From Streptomyces sp. Je 1-332 (GTDB lineage Bacteria > Actinomycetota > Actinomycetes > Streptomycetales > Streptomycetaceae): a DNA stretch of 64,000 bases. Position numbers and translations under genes: made by a program. Each line of letters opens with the position of its first letter. The stretch's first letter is position 1. The notes below the pieces were generated by a model. It was given only the letters and a program-made list of their open reading frames with translations, was not told the DNA's origin and searched no databases. The stretch spans positions 2,480,001 to 2,544,000 of the forward strand of contig NZ_CP160402.1 in assembly GCF_040730185.1 (NCBI RefSeq), given 5' to 3'. Shown piece by piece: positions 15,935-25,185 of the stretch.

Positions 15935-18535
15935 ATGGGGATATCCTGGCCGTCAAGACCCGTTCTGCTCACCACCCTCGCCTCGGCGGGCGTCCTTGTC
16001 CTCACCACGCTCGCCCCCGGCGCCGCGACCGCCGACCCTCGTCCGGGCGGGCGCGACATCCTCCGCGAGGGCTCGCCCCTCAGCAGTACGGAACGGGCCG
16101 CGAGGACGCCGCTGAGCGCCGCAGACCGGGCTCTGGGAACCGCGGGAGCCCCCGACCTCGACTCCGGACGCGGCGGCAAGGACCGCGGCTACCCCCGCGA
16201 GCGGAAGCTCACCCCGCCTCCCGCGAACCCCGACGACAAGTCGATAAAGCTGGGCCTTGCCCCCTACCACTCCATCGCCCCGAAGCTGAACGACATCCAG
16301 GGCATCGGCGACCGCGTCAGCGTGGAGATCGCGGGCCGTTCGGCGGGCGGTCACCGGCTCTACCTGGTGACCGTCACCGCCCCCGAGTCGGCCAGGGAGA
16401 CCGCCCGCCAGGAGCGGATGCGCGAGCTCATCGAGAACGCGCCGGACACCGCGGCCAAGGACCGTGCGATCAAGTCGTCATACAAGACGCCGGTCTTCAT
16501 CAACAACAACATCCACGGCAACGAGTGGGAGGGCACGGACGCCGCCCTGAAGCTCATCGAGAAGCTCGCGAAGGCCAAGGACGGCAAGACGAAGGACCTG
16601 CTCGCGCACAACCGGCTCTACTTCAACGTCACGGCCAACCCCGACGGCCGCATCGCGGGCACCCGCGCCAACGCCAACGGCTTCGACCTCAACCGTGACT
16701 TCATCACCGCCTCGCAGCCCGAGGCGCGCGCGATGCGGCAGATCGCCGTCGACAAGCAGCCCGCGGTCATGATCGACCTGCACGGTTACGTCAACGGCAC
16801 GCTGATCGAGCCGACGACTCCCCCGCACGGCGAGAACTACGAGTACGACCTCTTCCTCAAGAACACCTACGCGAACGCGCTCGGCATGGAAGCCGCGGTC
16901 AACGGCCTCGGTTACACCCCCGAGAAGGACGGCGTGGAACCGGCGATCATCCCCTTCCGTGACCAGGAGGAGGGCTGGGACGACTGGCCGCCGATCTTCA
17001 CCCCGCAGTACATGCCGTTCCACGGGGCGGTCGCCGCGCACACCATCGAGTTCCCGATGACCGTCAACAACGACGAGTACGACGAGCTGCCGGTGCCGGA
17101 GCTGCGGCGGCGGTCCGCGATCAACGTGGACATCGCGGGCGCCGCGATGTCGGCGACGCTCAAGTACACGCAGGAGCACCGCACTTCGGTGATCGCCGAC
17201 CAGATCGAGACGTTCCGGCGCGGCGCGGCGGGGGCAGCGCAGGTGCCCGTTTCGCCGGAGACCGTGCCGGGTGTGCCGGGCATCGGCCCGGAGGACGTCT
17301 ACACGACTGACTTCCCGCGTGCGTACGTGATCCCCCAGGGTGGGCGTGGCCAGCGTTCCGCCGCTGCCGCCTCGCGGCTCGTGGAGCATCTGCTCGACAA
17401 CGACGTCGAAGTGCGGCGGGCGACAAGGGACTTCAGGCTCGGCGGGACCTCGTACGGTGCAGGGTCCTACGTCATCGACATGCGTCAGCCCAAGCGCGGG
17501 CTCGCAAACGTGATGCTCGCCGACGGGCGGGACATCAGCGACAAGGTGTCCACCATGTACGACATCTCGGGGTGGAGCCTCGGGCGGTTGTGGGGTGCGA
17601 CGGTGGACTCGGTGAAGGGCGGTTCGCTGTCCGGTGTGCGCTCGCGCGTCGTAGACACGGCTTCGCGGGTCGGTCATGTCGCGGGGCGGGGGAATCTCCG
17701 GCTGCGGCTCGACGACGCGCGGGAGGTGGCCGCGCTCAACTGGCTGCTGGCGCGCGGGACTTCTGTGCGGAGGTCAGATGACGGGAGTGTGGTTCTGCCG
17801 TCGTCGGCGCGGGGGGCGGCTGTTGCCGCGGCGAGGAAGTATGACGTCGCCTTCGACGCGACGAAGACGAAGGGTGGCGCGGTGGTCCGTCCCACGCGGG
17901 TTGCGGCGGCGGTGACGCCCGGGGAGCTGTTCGCGCTGCGGGAGATGAACTTCGACGTGGTACCGGTCTCGACTTCGGTGCTCAACGCCGGGTTCGACTG
18001 GAAGAAGTCGGGTGCGGACGCGTTGTTCGTCTCGGCGGGGCTTTCGTACGGGGAGCTGGACGCGGGGGCGCGGGGCGGGCTCGACGCGTTCCTCTCCGGG
18101 GGCGGTGGGCTCGTCGGGCGGGGCGCGGAAGGGGTCGCGCTGAACTCCGACGCGAAGTTGCTCTCCGTTGAGGCGGTCTCCGGGAACGGGGATGCGAATG
18201 GTGTGGTGCGGGTGGTCAATGCGGGGGGCCCTGTTACTGGGGGTGCGCCGTCTCACTCGTTCGTCTATGCGCCCATGTGGTTCACGGGGCTTGGGAGCGG
18301 GGTGCGGGTCGAGCAGTCCTACGGGGGTGGGAATCCGCTGGTCTCCGGGCACTGGCGTCCTGCGGAGGGCGGCGGGGGTGGGCCCGCGGATGCCGCGGGT
18401 CAGGCTTCCGTCGTGAGCGGGGCCGCTGCGGGGTCCCGTGTGGTCCTCTTCGGCACCGAGCCGCTCTTCCGGGACCACCCCAAAGGGGTGTTTCCGCAGG
18501 TGGGGCGGGCGTTGCTGAGCGTGGGCCGGGGCTAG
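15935..18535 (+). CDS. Secreted M14 zinc carboxypeptidase family protein
   Basis: 866 residues with a signal peptide (hydrophobic 10-30, AATADP). The M14 domain shows the zinc ligands: His194 and Glu197 in 'INNNIHGNEWEG', and His283 in 'MIDLHGYVNG'. The substrate-binding Asn-Arg is in 'DLNRDF' and the probable catalytic Glu is in 'HTIEFPM'. After the peptidase domain come about 450 residues without a familiar motif, reading like a glutamine-amidotransferase-type or accessory fold. GGAGG precedes ATG 15935. Likely degrades peptides or processes secreted proteins outside the cell. Confidence 0.88.
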   Translation: MGISWPSRPVLLTTLASAGVLVLTTLAPGAATADPRPGGRDILREGSPLSSTERAARTPLSAADRALGTAGAPDLDSGRGGKDRGYPRERKLTPPPANPDDKSIKLGLAPYHSIAPKLNDIQGIGDRVSVEIAGRSAGGHRLYLVTVTAPESARETARQERMRELIENAPDTAAKDRAIKSSYKTPVFINNNIHGNEWEGTDAALKLIEKLAKAKDGKTKDLLAHNRLYFNVTANPDGRIAGTRANANGFDLNRDFITASQPEARAMRQIAVDKQPAVMIDLHGYVNGTLIEPTTPPHGENYEYDLFLKNTYANALGMEAAVNGLGYTPEKDGVEPAIIPFRDQEEGWDDWPPIFTPQYMPFHGAVAAHTIEFPMTVNNDEYDELPVPELRRRSAINVDIAGAAMSATLKYTQEHRTSVIADQIETFRRGAAGAAQVPVSPETVPGVPGIGPEDVYTTDFPRAYVIPQGGRGQRSAAAASRLVEHLLDNDVEVRRATRDFRLGGTSYGAGSYVIDMRQPKRGLANVMLADGRDISDKVSTMYDISGWSLGRLWGATVDSVKGGSLSGVRSRVVDTASRVGHVAGRGNLRLRLDDAREVAALNWLLARGTSVRRSDDGSVVLPSSARGAAVAAARKYDVAFDATKTKGGAVVRPTRVAAAVTPGELFALREMNFDVVPVSTSVLNAGFDWKKSGADALFVSAGLSYGELDAGARGGLDAFLSGGGGLVGRGAEGVALNSDAKLLSVEAVSGNGDANGVVRVVNAGGPVTGGAPSHSFVYAPMWFTGLGSGVRVEQSYGGGNPLVSGHWRPAEGGGGGPADAAGQASVVSGAAAGSRVVLFGTEPLFRDHPKGVFPQVGRALLSVGRG

Positions 18536-18613
18536 GGCGGCCCCTGCGGGGCTTTCCCCAATCCCGCCCCTTCCCGAAACCAAGGGGCTCCGCCCCCTGG
18601 GCCCCCGTACAAG

Positions 18614-18670
18614 ATGTCCTCAAACGCCGGACGGGCTGGAATTTCCAGCCGGTCCGGCGTTTGAGGACAT
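18614..18670. repeat. 57-bp near-perfect hairpin repeat
   Basis: Two 28-bp arms around a single-base centre, with one mismatch (G/G at arm position 20). The arm contains CAAACGCCGGACGGGCTGG, a string I recognise as a frequent intergenic repeat in Streptomyces genomes. It is flanked by a looser inverted pair (about 18556-18579 with 18690-18715). It lies 78 bp after the M14 gene stop and likely terminates transcription. Confidence 0.85.
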
Positions 18671-18726
18671 GGCCCCCGCGCCAGAGCGGGTTTTCGGGAA
18701 GGGGTGGGGTGGGGGAGGAAGAACGC

Positions 18727-19884
18727 ATGACACGTGAGATCAAAGTCCACGGCACCACCGCAGCCGGATACGAATCCGTGCGGGACGAGTTCACCGCCAT
18801 GCTCGCCCAGGCGGAGCCCGATCACGCCTCGCAGGTCGCCGCCTACGTACGAGGGCGGCAGGTCGTCGACCTGTGGGTGGGGCCGGACACCGACGGTGAC
18901 ACGCTCTTCGGGGTGTACTCGTCCACGAAGGGCGCCGCCCACCTCGTCATGGCGCTGCTCGTCCAGGACGGCACCCTGGAGCTGGATCGCGAAGTGGCCT
19001 ACTACTGGCCGGAGTTCGCCGCGGAGGGGAAGGGGGACGCCACCCTGCGGGAACTCCTCTCGCACCGCGTCGGCGTCGTCGGCGCCGACTCCGGCTTCAG
19101 CCCCGAGGAGATCGCCGACGACCGCGCCGCCGCCGCCCGGCTCGCGACCCAGCGCCCCTACTGGCGCCCCGGCACCGCCTTCGGCTACCACGCCCTGTCC
19201 ATCGGCGCGCTGGCCGGCGAGGTCGTCCTGCGGGCCACCGGGCGGACGCTGCAAGAGGTGTACGAGGAGCGCGTCCGCGTCCCGTACGGCCTTGATTTCC
19301 ACCTCGGGCTACCGGAAGCACTGGAGCCCCGCTTCCGTTCCGTGCTGCCGATGATGCCCTCCCCCGAGGAGCGTGCCCTGCTCGACGCGCAGCCGCCGCA
19401 GCCGGGCACGCTGAACTCCATCGCCTTCAACCGCCATGGCGCGCAGCCCACCGACGTCGAGTCCCTTCCCAACTCCCGTTCGGTGCGCGCCCAGGGGCCC
19501 GCGTCCGCCGGTGGGGTCGCCTCCGCGCGCGGGCTCGCCGCGATGTACGCGGCGGCCGTCGGCGGGCTCGAAGGGCGGGAGCCACTCTTGAAGGCGGACA
19601 CCGTGGCCGAGTTCGGGCAGATACATTCCCATGGGCACGACCTGGTGCTCCGGGCCCACAAATCGTTCGGGGTGGGGTTCCAGAACGTCGCCGAGGCCTG
19701 GTATCCCTTCCTCGGCGTGGGGTCCATCGGGCACAAGGGCGTGGGCGGCTCGCAGGCGTTCGCCGACCCTCGCAGCGGGCTCGCCTACGGGTACACGCGG
19801 CGCCGCTTTCCCGCCCCCGGCGGAGCGGCCCCGGAGGACGAGCGCCTGGTGCGCGCCATCCACACGGCGGCGGTCACCCGCTGA
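18727..19884 (+). CDS. Serine hydrolase, class C beta-lactamase-like esterase
   Basis: 385 residues. ATG 18727 has GGGGGAGG upstream; the open frame extending back through the hairpin is not used. The SxxK nucleophile motif is 'SSTKG', the tyrosine motif is 'FGYHALS' (YxN changed to YHA), and the third motif is 'GHKGVGGSQ'. This pattern (YxA, no signal peptide) fits EstB-like carboxylesterases of the beta-lactamase superfamily rather than true beta-lactamases. Cytoplasmic. Convergent with ohr and separated from it by a good terminator. Confidence 0.88.
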   Translation: MTREIKVHGTTAAGYESVRDEFTAMLAQAEPDHASQVAAYVRGRQVVDLWVGPDTDGDTLFGVYSSTKGAAHLVMALLVQDGTLELDREVAYYWPEFAAEGKGDATLRELLSHRVGVVGADSGFSPEEIADDRAAAARLATQRPYWRPGTAFGYHALSIGALAGEVVLRATGRTLQEVYEERVRVPYGLDFHLGLPEALEPRFRSVLPMMPSPEERALLDAQPPQPGTLNSIAFNRHGAQPTDVESLPNSRSVRAQGPASAGGVASARGLAAMYAAAVGGLEGREPLLKADTVAEFGQIHSHGHDLVLRAHKSFGVGFQNVAEAWYPFLGVGSIGHKGVGGSQAFADPRSGLAYGYTRRRFPAPGGAAPEDERLVRAIHTAAVTR

Positions 19885-19895
19885 CCGCATGACGG

Positions 19896-19927
19896 AGGGC
19901 CGCACCCCCGCTCCGGGGTGCGGCCCT
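19896..19927. terminator. Bidirectional terminator hairpin
   Basis: 13-bp stem AGGGCCGCACCCC (19896-19908) with GGGGTGCGGCCCT (19915-19927) and a 6-nt loop, between the convergent serine hydrolase and ohr genes. Partial outer pairing (GAC/GTC) extends it to 19891-19932. Confidence 0.85.
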
Positions 19928-19950
19928 CTGTCACGTATCGGAGGAGACGG

Positions 19951-20379
19951 TCAGGCGACCGCGAGCTCCACCTTGATGTTGCCGCGCGTGGCGCTGGAGT
20001 ACGGGCACACCTGGTGCGCCTTCTCGATCAGGGCCTGCGCGGTGGCCGCGTCCACGTTCGGGATGGAGGCGCTGATCGCGACCTCCAGGCCGAAGCCGCC
20101 GGCCTCGGTCGAGCCGATGCCGACCTTGGCGGTCACGGTCGAGCCGGAGATGTCGACGTTCTCCTTGCGGGCGACCACGCCGAGCGCGCCCTGGTAGCAG
20201 GCGCTGTAGCCGGCCGCGAAGAGCTGCTCGGGGTTGGTGCCCGCGCCGCTGCCGCCCATCTCCTTCGGCGGGTTGACGACGACGTCGAGCTTGCCGTCGT
20301 CGGTGGCGACGCGGCCGTCACGGCCGTTCTCGGCGGTGGCGACGGCGGTGTACTTGACGTCGATCTGCTGGATGGACAT
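19951..20379 (-). CDS. ohr: Organic hydroperoxide resistance protein Ohr
   Basis: 142 residues from ATG 20379, preceded by AGGAGG. OsmC/Ohr fold with both redox cysteines: 'GYSACYQGAL' and 'HQVCPYSSATRGN'. The subfamily trait 'NPEQLFAAGYSAC' is present. Ohr is a thiol-dependent peroxidase that reduces organic hydroperoxides with lipoylated protein as reductant. No OhrR gene is adjacent; the nearest regulator is a MarR gene past the next oxidoreductase. Monocistronic appearance. Confidence 0.95.
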   Translation of the reverse strand: MSIQQIDVKYTAVATAENGRDGRVATDDGKLDVVVNPPKEMGGSGAGTNPEQLFAAGYSACYQGALGVVARKENVDISGSTVTAKVGIGSTEAGGFGLEVAISASIPNVDAATAQALIEKAHQVCPYSSATRGNIKVELAVA

Positions 20380-20494
20380 AAGTGCCGGTTCCTCCTGAGA
20401 TGTTCCGCGATGCGCGCCCACAGTCGCGACAATGTGGAATCACTTTATCGGATGCCGGAAAATCACCGGGCGCTACTCCTCGGGTGCCCGCACC

Positions 20495-21541
20495 TCAGAC
20501 CAGGGAAACGATCATCTTTCCGGTGTTCTCGCCGCGCAGCATGCCCAGGAACGCCTCGACGCCGTTCTCCACGCCCTCGACGAGCGTCTCGTCGTACTTC
20601 AGCTCGCCGGAGCGGATCCACGCGCCGACCTCGGACACGAACTGCGGCTGAAGTGCCTCGTGGTCCCCGACCAGCACGCCCTGCAGGCGCAGGCGCTTGC
20701 CGATGATCATGGCCATGTTGCGCGGGCCCGGCGTGGGCTCGGTGTCGTTGTAGCCCGCGATCATGCCGCAGATGGTGGCGCGGCCGTGCACGTTCATGCG
20801 GCTGATGGCCGCTTCGAGGTGCTCGCCGCCGACGTTGTCGAAGTAGACGTCGATGCCGTCGGGGGCCGCCTCCTTGAGCTGCTCGACGACCGGGCGCGGG
20901 TCCTTGTAGTTGAACGCGGCGTCGAAGCCGTACTCCTCGACGAGCTTCTTCACTTTCTCGTCCGAGCCCGCCGAGCCGACGACGCGCGAGGCACCCTTGA
21001 GCCTGGCCATCTGGCCGACCTGGGAGCCGACCGCACCCGCGGCGCCGGAGACGAAGACCGCGTCGCCCTCCTTGAAGGAGGCGACCTCGAAGAGGCCCGC
21101 GTAGGCCGTCAGGCCGGTCATGCCGAGCACGCCGAGGTACGCGGAGAGCGGCGCGGCCTGCGCGTCCACCTTGACGGCGTGCTTGGCGGGGACGGCCGCG
21201 TACTCGCGCCAGCCCGCGAAGTGCAGGACGTGGTCGCCCACCGCGATGTTCTCGGTGTTCGACGCGATGACCTCGCCGACCGCGCCGCCCTGCATGGGCT
21301 GGTCCAGCTGGAACGGCGGGGTGTACGACTTCACGTCGTTCATCCGGCCACGCATGTACGGGTCCACGGAGAAGTGCAGGTTGCGGACCAGGACCTGGCC
21401 GTCGGCCGGGGCCGCCACGGGGGCCTCGCGCAGCGCGAAGTCCTCCGGGACCGGCCAGCCGTGCGGGCGGCGCACGAGGTGCCACTCACGGCTGACGGCG
21501 GGGAGCTTCTGGGACCCGGAGGCCTCGGGGGTGACGGACAT
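20495..21541 (-). CDS. NADP-dependent oxidoreductase, MDR superfamily (zinc-independent)
   Basis: 348 residues from ATG 21541, with AGGAGGAGG upstream. The medium-chain reductase layout is clear: N-terminal 'HFSVDPYMRGRM' and a Rossmann motif 'VSGAAGAVGSQVGQMARL'. Further signatures are 'GIDVYFDNVGGEHLEAAI' and 'GRATICGMIAGYN', typical of the leukotriene B4 dehydrogenase/prostaglandin reductase/curcumin reductase branch. These enzymes reduce activated C=C bonds in enones with NADPH. Divergent from a MarR gene across a 127-bp gap, a common detoxification arrangement. Confidence 0.93.
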   Translation of the reverse strand: MSVTPEASGSQKLPAVSREWHLVRRPHGWPVPEDFALREAPVAAPADGQVLVRNLHFSVDPYMRGRMNDVKSYTPPFQLDQPMQGGAVGEVIASNTENIAVGDHVLHFAGWREYAAVPAKHAVKVDAQAAPLSAYLGVLGMTGLTAYAGLFEVASFKEGDAVFVSGAAGAVGSQVGQMARLKGASRVVGSAGSDEKVKKLVEEYGFDAAFNYKDPRPVVEQLKEAAPDGIDVYFDNVGGEHLEAAISRMNVHGRATICGMIAGYNDTEPTPGPRNMAMIIGKRLRLQGVLVGDHEALQPQFVSEVGAWIRSGELKYDETLVEGVENGVEAFLGMLRGENTGKMIVSLV

Positions 21542-21627
21542 GCGGGCGTCCTCCTCCTGCTCAGGCTGCCGTCGCCGGCAGACTGGCACATCGAAAATGC
21601 TTCACGTTCTGAAACAACCATGCGCCT

Positions 21628-21643
21628 ACATATTTCATGATGT
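21628..21643. promoter_or_regulatory. Candidate MarR operator
   Basis: Imperfect palindrome ACAT-ATTTCATG-ATGT in a markedly AT-rich stretch (21616-21650), between the oxidoreductase and MarR genes. A TTGACA hexamer on the minus strand (21640-21645) overlaps it, so a bound regulator would block the oxidoreductase promoter. Confidence 0.4.
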
Positions 21644-21668
21644 CAAGTAACGGGGTAACCTGGAGCGC

Positions 21669-22118
21669 ATGGCCACCTCCAGCTCCAGCGCGCCGCGCAC
21701 CGACCCCCTGACGCTCGAAGTCGTCGAGCTCATCGGGACGGTCGTCGCGCGCTACTACGAGGAGTACGACGCCGCGGCGGGCAAGCACGCCCTCACCGGG
21801 GCGCAGGCACGCGTACTGGGGCTGCTGTCCCTCGAACCGCTGCCCATGCGGCGCATAGCGCAGAAGCTGAAGTGCGAGCCGTCGAACATCACGGGGATCA
21901 TCGACCGTCTTGAGACGCGCGGACTCGTCGAGCGGCGGCCCGACCCGGCCGACCGCCGCGTGAAGCTCGCCGCCCCGACGGAGGAGGGCCTGACGGTCGC
22001 CCGCAGCCTGCGCGAGTCACTGGACTTCGCGCGCGAGCCGCTGGCCGAGCTCACCCGCGAGGAGCGGCTCTCGCTGCGCGGGCTGCTGCGCAGGATGGTC
22101 GGCGAGGACGCGGGCTGA
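21669..22118 (+). CDS. MarR family transcriptional regulator
   Basis: 149 residues. Winged-helix MarR domain: 'GAQARVLGLLSLEPLPMRRI', recognition helix 'CEPSNITGIIDRLETRGLVE', wing 'RRPDPADRRVKLAAPTEEG'. Starts at ATG 21669 with CTGGAG upstream. Its divergent position suggests it controls the NADP oxidoreductase, probably in response to an electrophile or aromatic compound. The ligand cannot be inferred. Confidence 0.93.
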   Translation: MATSSSSAPRTDPLTLEVVELIGTVVARYYEEYDAAAGKHALTGAQARVLGLLSLEPLPMRRIAQKLKCEPSNITGIIDRLETRGLVERRPDPADRRVKLAAPTEEGLTVARSLRESLDFAREPLAELTREERLSLRGLLRRMVGEDAG

Positions 22119-22143
22119 CCGCTCGCTCGCCCTCAGGAGCCGG

Positions 22144-22833
22144 TTACGTGCACCACCACAGGAAGCGGTCGCACGTCTGGGAGGGCTCCGGCTCGGGCGT
22201 CGGATCCGGCTGCTGCGTGGTCGGCGGGGGCGTGGGGCGCGTGGTCGCGGGGGTGTCCGGGGGGCTGTCGGGGGTGTCCGGCGCGGACGTCGTGACGGGA
22301 GCCGCTGAATCGGGGTCCTTGTCGGCCCCCTCCGTCTTCTCGCCGGCCTTCTTCTTGTCCTCGTCCTTCTTCGCTTCCTTGGCCGCCTTGTCCTTCGCGG
22401 ACTCCGAGGCCGAGGGGTCGGCAGACGGGGCCGCCGTGGTCTCGGCGCCGGTCGCCGTGCCGTCGGCCGGGTCCTTCGGCGTCCGTGACGCGGGCCGGGC
22501 CGCTCCCCCGTCCGGCGAGGCCGCCGCCGTCGGTTCCTCCGACGGGCCCTCGATGCCGAGCTCGGCCAGGCTCAGGCCACCGGCCGCGAGTGCGAGCCCC
22601 GCGGTGATCAGCAGGACCTTGCGGCGTCTGCGCCGGTGCGCCCGGCGACCGCGCTCCCTGCGGCGGCCCCTGCCGCGGGGCACCACGTCGTCGTACGTGC
22701 GCTCCGGACCGGCGGGGGCTTCCTGCTCGGCGACCGCCTCCGCGTACTCACGGCAGGCTTCGGCCGGGGTTCCGCACCCCGGGCAGGCCAGGGCGCCGTT
22801 GAGGTGCCTGTGGCACGGGTGGCAGTAGTCCAT
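22144..22833 (-). CDS. Zinc-ribbon, single-pass membrane protein with Pro/Ser/Thr-rich tail
   Basis: 229 residues. The N-terminus has a short zinc-ribbon (CHPC at 4-7 and CPGC at 17-20). An Arg-rich stretch (GRGRRRERGRRAHRRRRR) and one transmembrane helix (about 73-92) come next. A long low-complexity exterior tail (Ala/Ser/Thr/Pro with a Lys/Glu/Asp block) follows and ends in 'SQTCDRFLWWCT'. It matches what databases call the SCO2400 family (recollection). Cytoplasmic zinc head and extracellular tail are predicted; function unknown. The two terminal cysteines may form a disulfide. Confidence 0.75.
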   Translation of the reverse strand: MDYCHPCHRHLNGALACPGCGTPAEACREYAEAVAEQEAPAGPERTYDDVVPRGRGRRRERGRRAHRRRRRKVLLITAGLALAAGGLSLAELGIEGPSEEPTAAASPDGGAARPASRTPKDPADGTATGAETTAAPSADPSASESAKDKAAKEAKKDEDKKKAGEKTEGADKDPDSAAPVTTSAPDTPDSPPDTPATTRPTPPPTTQQPDPTPEPEPSQTCDRFLWWCT

Positions 22834-22970
22834 GAGGCATGGAGGCTAAGTGAGCCGCGGGGAACAGAGGAAGCCGCTGCCGTGAAGGTTGTGTGCGGAA
22901 TCGGATGTTCCAGCCGTGTCGGCTTCCCCTATGGGGCAAACCGCCTGTTCCGCTCCGGCCGCGGGCCCGC

Positions 22971-23819
22971 CTACCCGGCGAACGCCGCCTGTTCCACGCC
23001 CTGTCCGGCGTCCGGCAGCACGAGCACGGAGCCCGACAAGGGGTGCGGCGCCTCAAGTCCCGTACGGGCGGAGGTGATGTACAGGTCGCGCAGTCCCGCG
23101 CCGCCGAACGCGCACGCGGTCGGGCGGACCACCGGCAGTTCGATCACCCGGTCCAGGGCGCCGGAGGGGGTGTAGCGGCGGATGGCGGCGCCGTCCCACA
23201 GGGCGACCCAGACGCAGCCGTCGGCGTCGACGGTCAGGCCGTCGGGGTAGCCGGCTTCGGGCTCGATCGTCACCAAGGGGCGCCTGGAGCGCGGGAGTTG
23301 GTCGTCTCCCAGTTCCACGACGTCGACGTGGCGCGTCGGGGTGTCGATGTAGTACATGAGCCGGCCGTCCGGGCTCCAGCCGATGCCGTTGCTGACCGAG
23401 ACACGGGACAGGACCTCGTCCCGGGCGCCGTCACCGGTCAGCCGGATGAGGTTGCCGCCGCCCTCCCCCTCGTCGTAGCGCATCGTGCCCGCCCAGAGCG
23501 CCCCGTCGGGGGCGACCGCGGCGTCGTTGCCCCGGCGGCCGGGCACGACCTCGCGGTGCAGCCAGCGGAAGGCGCCCCCGTCGGCCGCGGAGTCGTAGAG
23601 ACCCACGCCGTCCCGGAGGTTGACCACCAGGCCGCCGCCCGCGCGCGGCTTCGCGGCGCCGACGTGCTGCTCGGTGGCCAGGACGGAGCGGTGCCCGGTC
23701 GACGGGTCGTACGTGTGGACGCGTGAGCTCAGGATGTCGACCCAGATCAGCCGCTGGGCGGCGTGGTCCCAGGTGGGACCCTCGCCGAGTGCTGCCTGGG
23801 CGCGTACCGCTATGTCCAT
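22971..23819 (-). CDS. SMP-30/gluconolactonase family lactonase
   Basis: 282 residues, the normal length of a six-bladed SMP-30 propeller. Metal ligands are in place: Glu13-14 region 'LGEGPTWD', Asn/Asp in 'RGNDAAVAPDG', Asn in 'VSNGIGWSPDG' and Asp in 'YPDGLTVDADG'. Such enzymes hydrolyse sugar lactones (gluconolactone, xylonolactone, arabinonolactone) in oxidative sugar catabolism. No signal peptide. No neighbouring dehydrogenase reveals the sugar. Confidence 0.92.
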   Translation of the reverse strand: MDIAVRAQAALGEGPTWDHAAQRLIWVDILSSRVHTYDPSTGHRSVLATEQHVGAAKPRAGGGLVVNLRDGVGLYDSAADGGAFRWLHREVVPGRRGNDAAVAPDGALWAGTMRYDEGEGGGNLIRLTGDGARDEVLSRVSVSNGIGWSPDGRLMYYIDTPTRHVDVVELGDDQLPRSRRPLVTIEPEAGYPDGLTVDADGCVWVALWDGAAIRRYTPSGALDRVIELPVVRPTACAFGGAGLRDLYITSARTGLEAPHPLSGSVLVLPDAGQGVEQAAFAG

Positions 23820-23868
23820 TGCGGCAGGCTACCCGCAGGGCCGTCCGTACGGCTGGCCGAACGCCCGC

Positions 23869-25185
23869 TCAGCCCACCCGTCCCAGCTCCCCGCGCAACC
23901 GACGCGCCCTGAGCACCAGTTCCAGCTCGAAGCGGCGGTCCGGGTCGTCGACCTCGTCGCCCCACAGCTCCCTGATCTGCCGCAGGCGGTAGCGCACCGT
24001 CTGCGGATGCACCCCGAGCCTCGCCGCGACCTCCGGGGCGCCGCCCCGTGTCTCCAGCCAGGCGAGCAGCGTCTCGGCGAGGCGGCGGCCGTGCGCGGGC
24101 CCGCAGTGCGCGAGCGGGGCCAGGCAGCGGCGGGCCAGGTCCTCGATGAGCTCCTCGGGTTGCAGCAGGACGAGGGCTTCGGTGTGCTCGGTGCAGTGCA
24201 GGACCTCGCCGGAAGGCAGCAGGCCCCGTTCCATCAGGCGGACGGCGGCCTGGGCCCAGCGCAGGGACTTCGCCGCGTCGGCGAGCGGTACGGGCGGGCC
24301 GATCGCGCCGGACCAGCCGGCCATGGCGCGCCGCAGGAGCTCGGGGCGGCCCGCGGCTTCGGGGTCGGGGACGACCATGCGGGGCTGTTCGGTCTCCATG
24401 TCGAGCAGGACGCCCTGGCCGACGGCGGGCGCCACGGCTTCCCGCGCGGGGCGGAGCAGGACACCGACGGCGACCCGCTCGGGCAGCTGCCAGCCGACGC
24501 GGGCGGCCCGTTCGTCGAGTGCGCTGCGGGCGCCGGGCGCACCGGCGGCCGCCGAGCGGGAACCGGAGGCGTGGCCGAAGTCGGCGGGCGCTCCCGCGCC
24601 GGGGTCCCCGCGCCGCTCGGAGAGCAGGAGATCCATCAACTTCCGCTGCAGGCGCAGCCGTTCGCCCGCCTGCCGGGCCGCTGCCTCGGCGTACCCGCGG
24701 ACGGACTGGTCGACGAGACCGTCCAGGTACTCGAAGCCCGACTCGGCGAGTTCGTACATGGCCGGTGGCGGGATCTCGATCTGCTGGCCTATCTCGGCCA
24801 GGCGGCGCCAGGCGAGCCGTACGCCGAGGCGGTAGATCGCCTGGAGCGAGTCGAGGCTGCGGCCGTGCAGGCCCTCGCCCCTGCCGAACTCCTGGAAGAC
24901 CTCGAGGGGGTAGACGGGCCGGCCGCCCTCGGCCGCCGCGATCTGCTGGACGAACCCCTCCAGGGCGCGGCGTATGCCGATGAGCGCCATGGGTTCGCCC
25001 GACTCGTCGAGCACGACGGGCAGGGCGGGGTACTCGGCGCGGATCTCGCGCAGGATGTCGTGGGCGAGGGCGGGCACTTCGTCCAGGGCGAGCGCGGCGA
25101 ACTGCCGCACCTGCACGGGCGGTACGTCGCGCCAGGCCGAGCGGACGGACAGCGAACCCTGGCTCTCGGTCACGGGCACGGCCAC
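23869..25185 (-). CDS. PucR-family transcriptional regulator
   Basis: 438 residues with the C-terminal PucR helix-turn-helix ('ARLGVHPQTVRYRLRQIREL', about 395-415) and a family-typical middle region. GTG 25185 begins immediately after the stop codon of an upstream 50-residue peptide gene (TGA followed directly by GTG), so translation is probably coupled. It is not the fab regulator, which is at 1230. No metabolic operon is attached, so the target is unknown; the divergent DUF3068 gene is a possibility. Confidence 0.9.
   Translation of the reverse strand: MAVPVTESQGSLSVRSAWRDVPPVQVRQFAALALDEVPALAHDILREIRAEYPALPVVLDESGEPMALIGIRRALEGFVQQIAAAEGGRPVYPLEVFQEFGRGEGLHGRSLDSLQAIYRLGVRLAWRRLAEIGQQIEIPPPAMYELAESGFEYLDGLVDQSVRGYAEAAARQAGERLRLQRKLMDLLLSERRGDPGAGAPADFGHASGSRSAAAGAPGARSALDERAARVGWQLPERVAVGVLLRPAREAVAPAVGQGVLLDMETEQPRMVVPDPEAAGRPELLRRAMAGWSGAIGPPVPLADAAKSLRWAQAAVRLMERGLLPSGEVLHCTEHTEALVLLQPEELIEDLARRCLAPLAHCGPAHGRRLAETLLAWLETRGGAPEVAARLGVHPQTVRYRLRQIRELWGDEVDDPDRRFELELVLRARRLRGELGRVG

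Noticed and set aside
18614..18670. Insertion-sequence end
   Set aside because: No transposase gene or target duplication; it is a self-contained hairpin.
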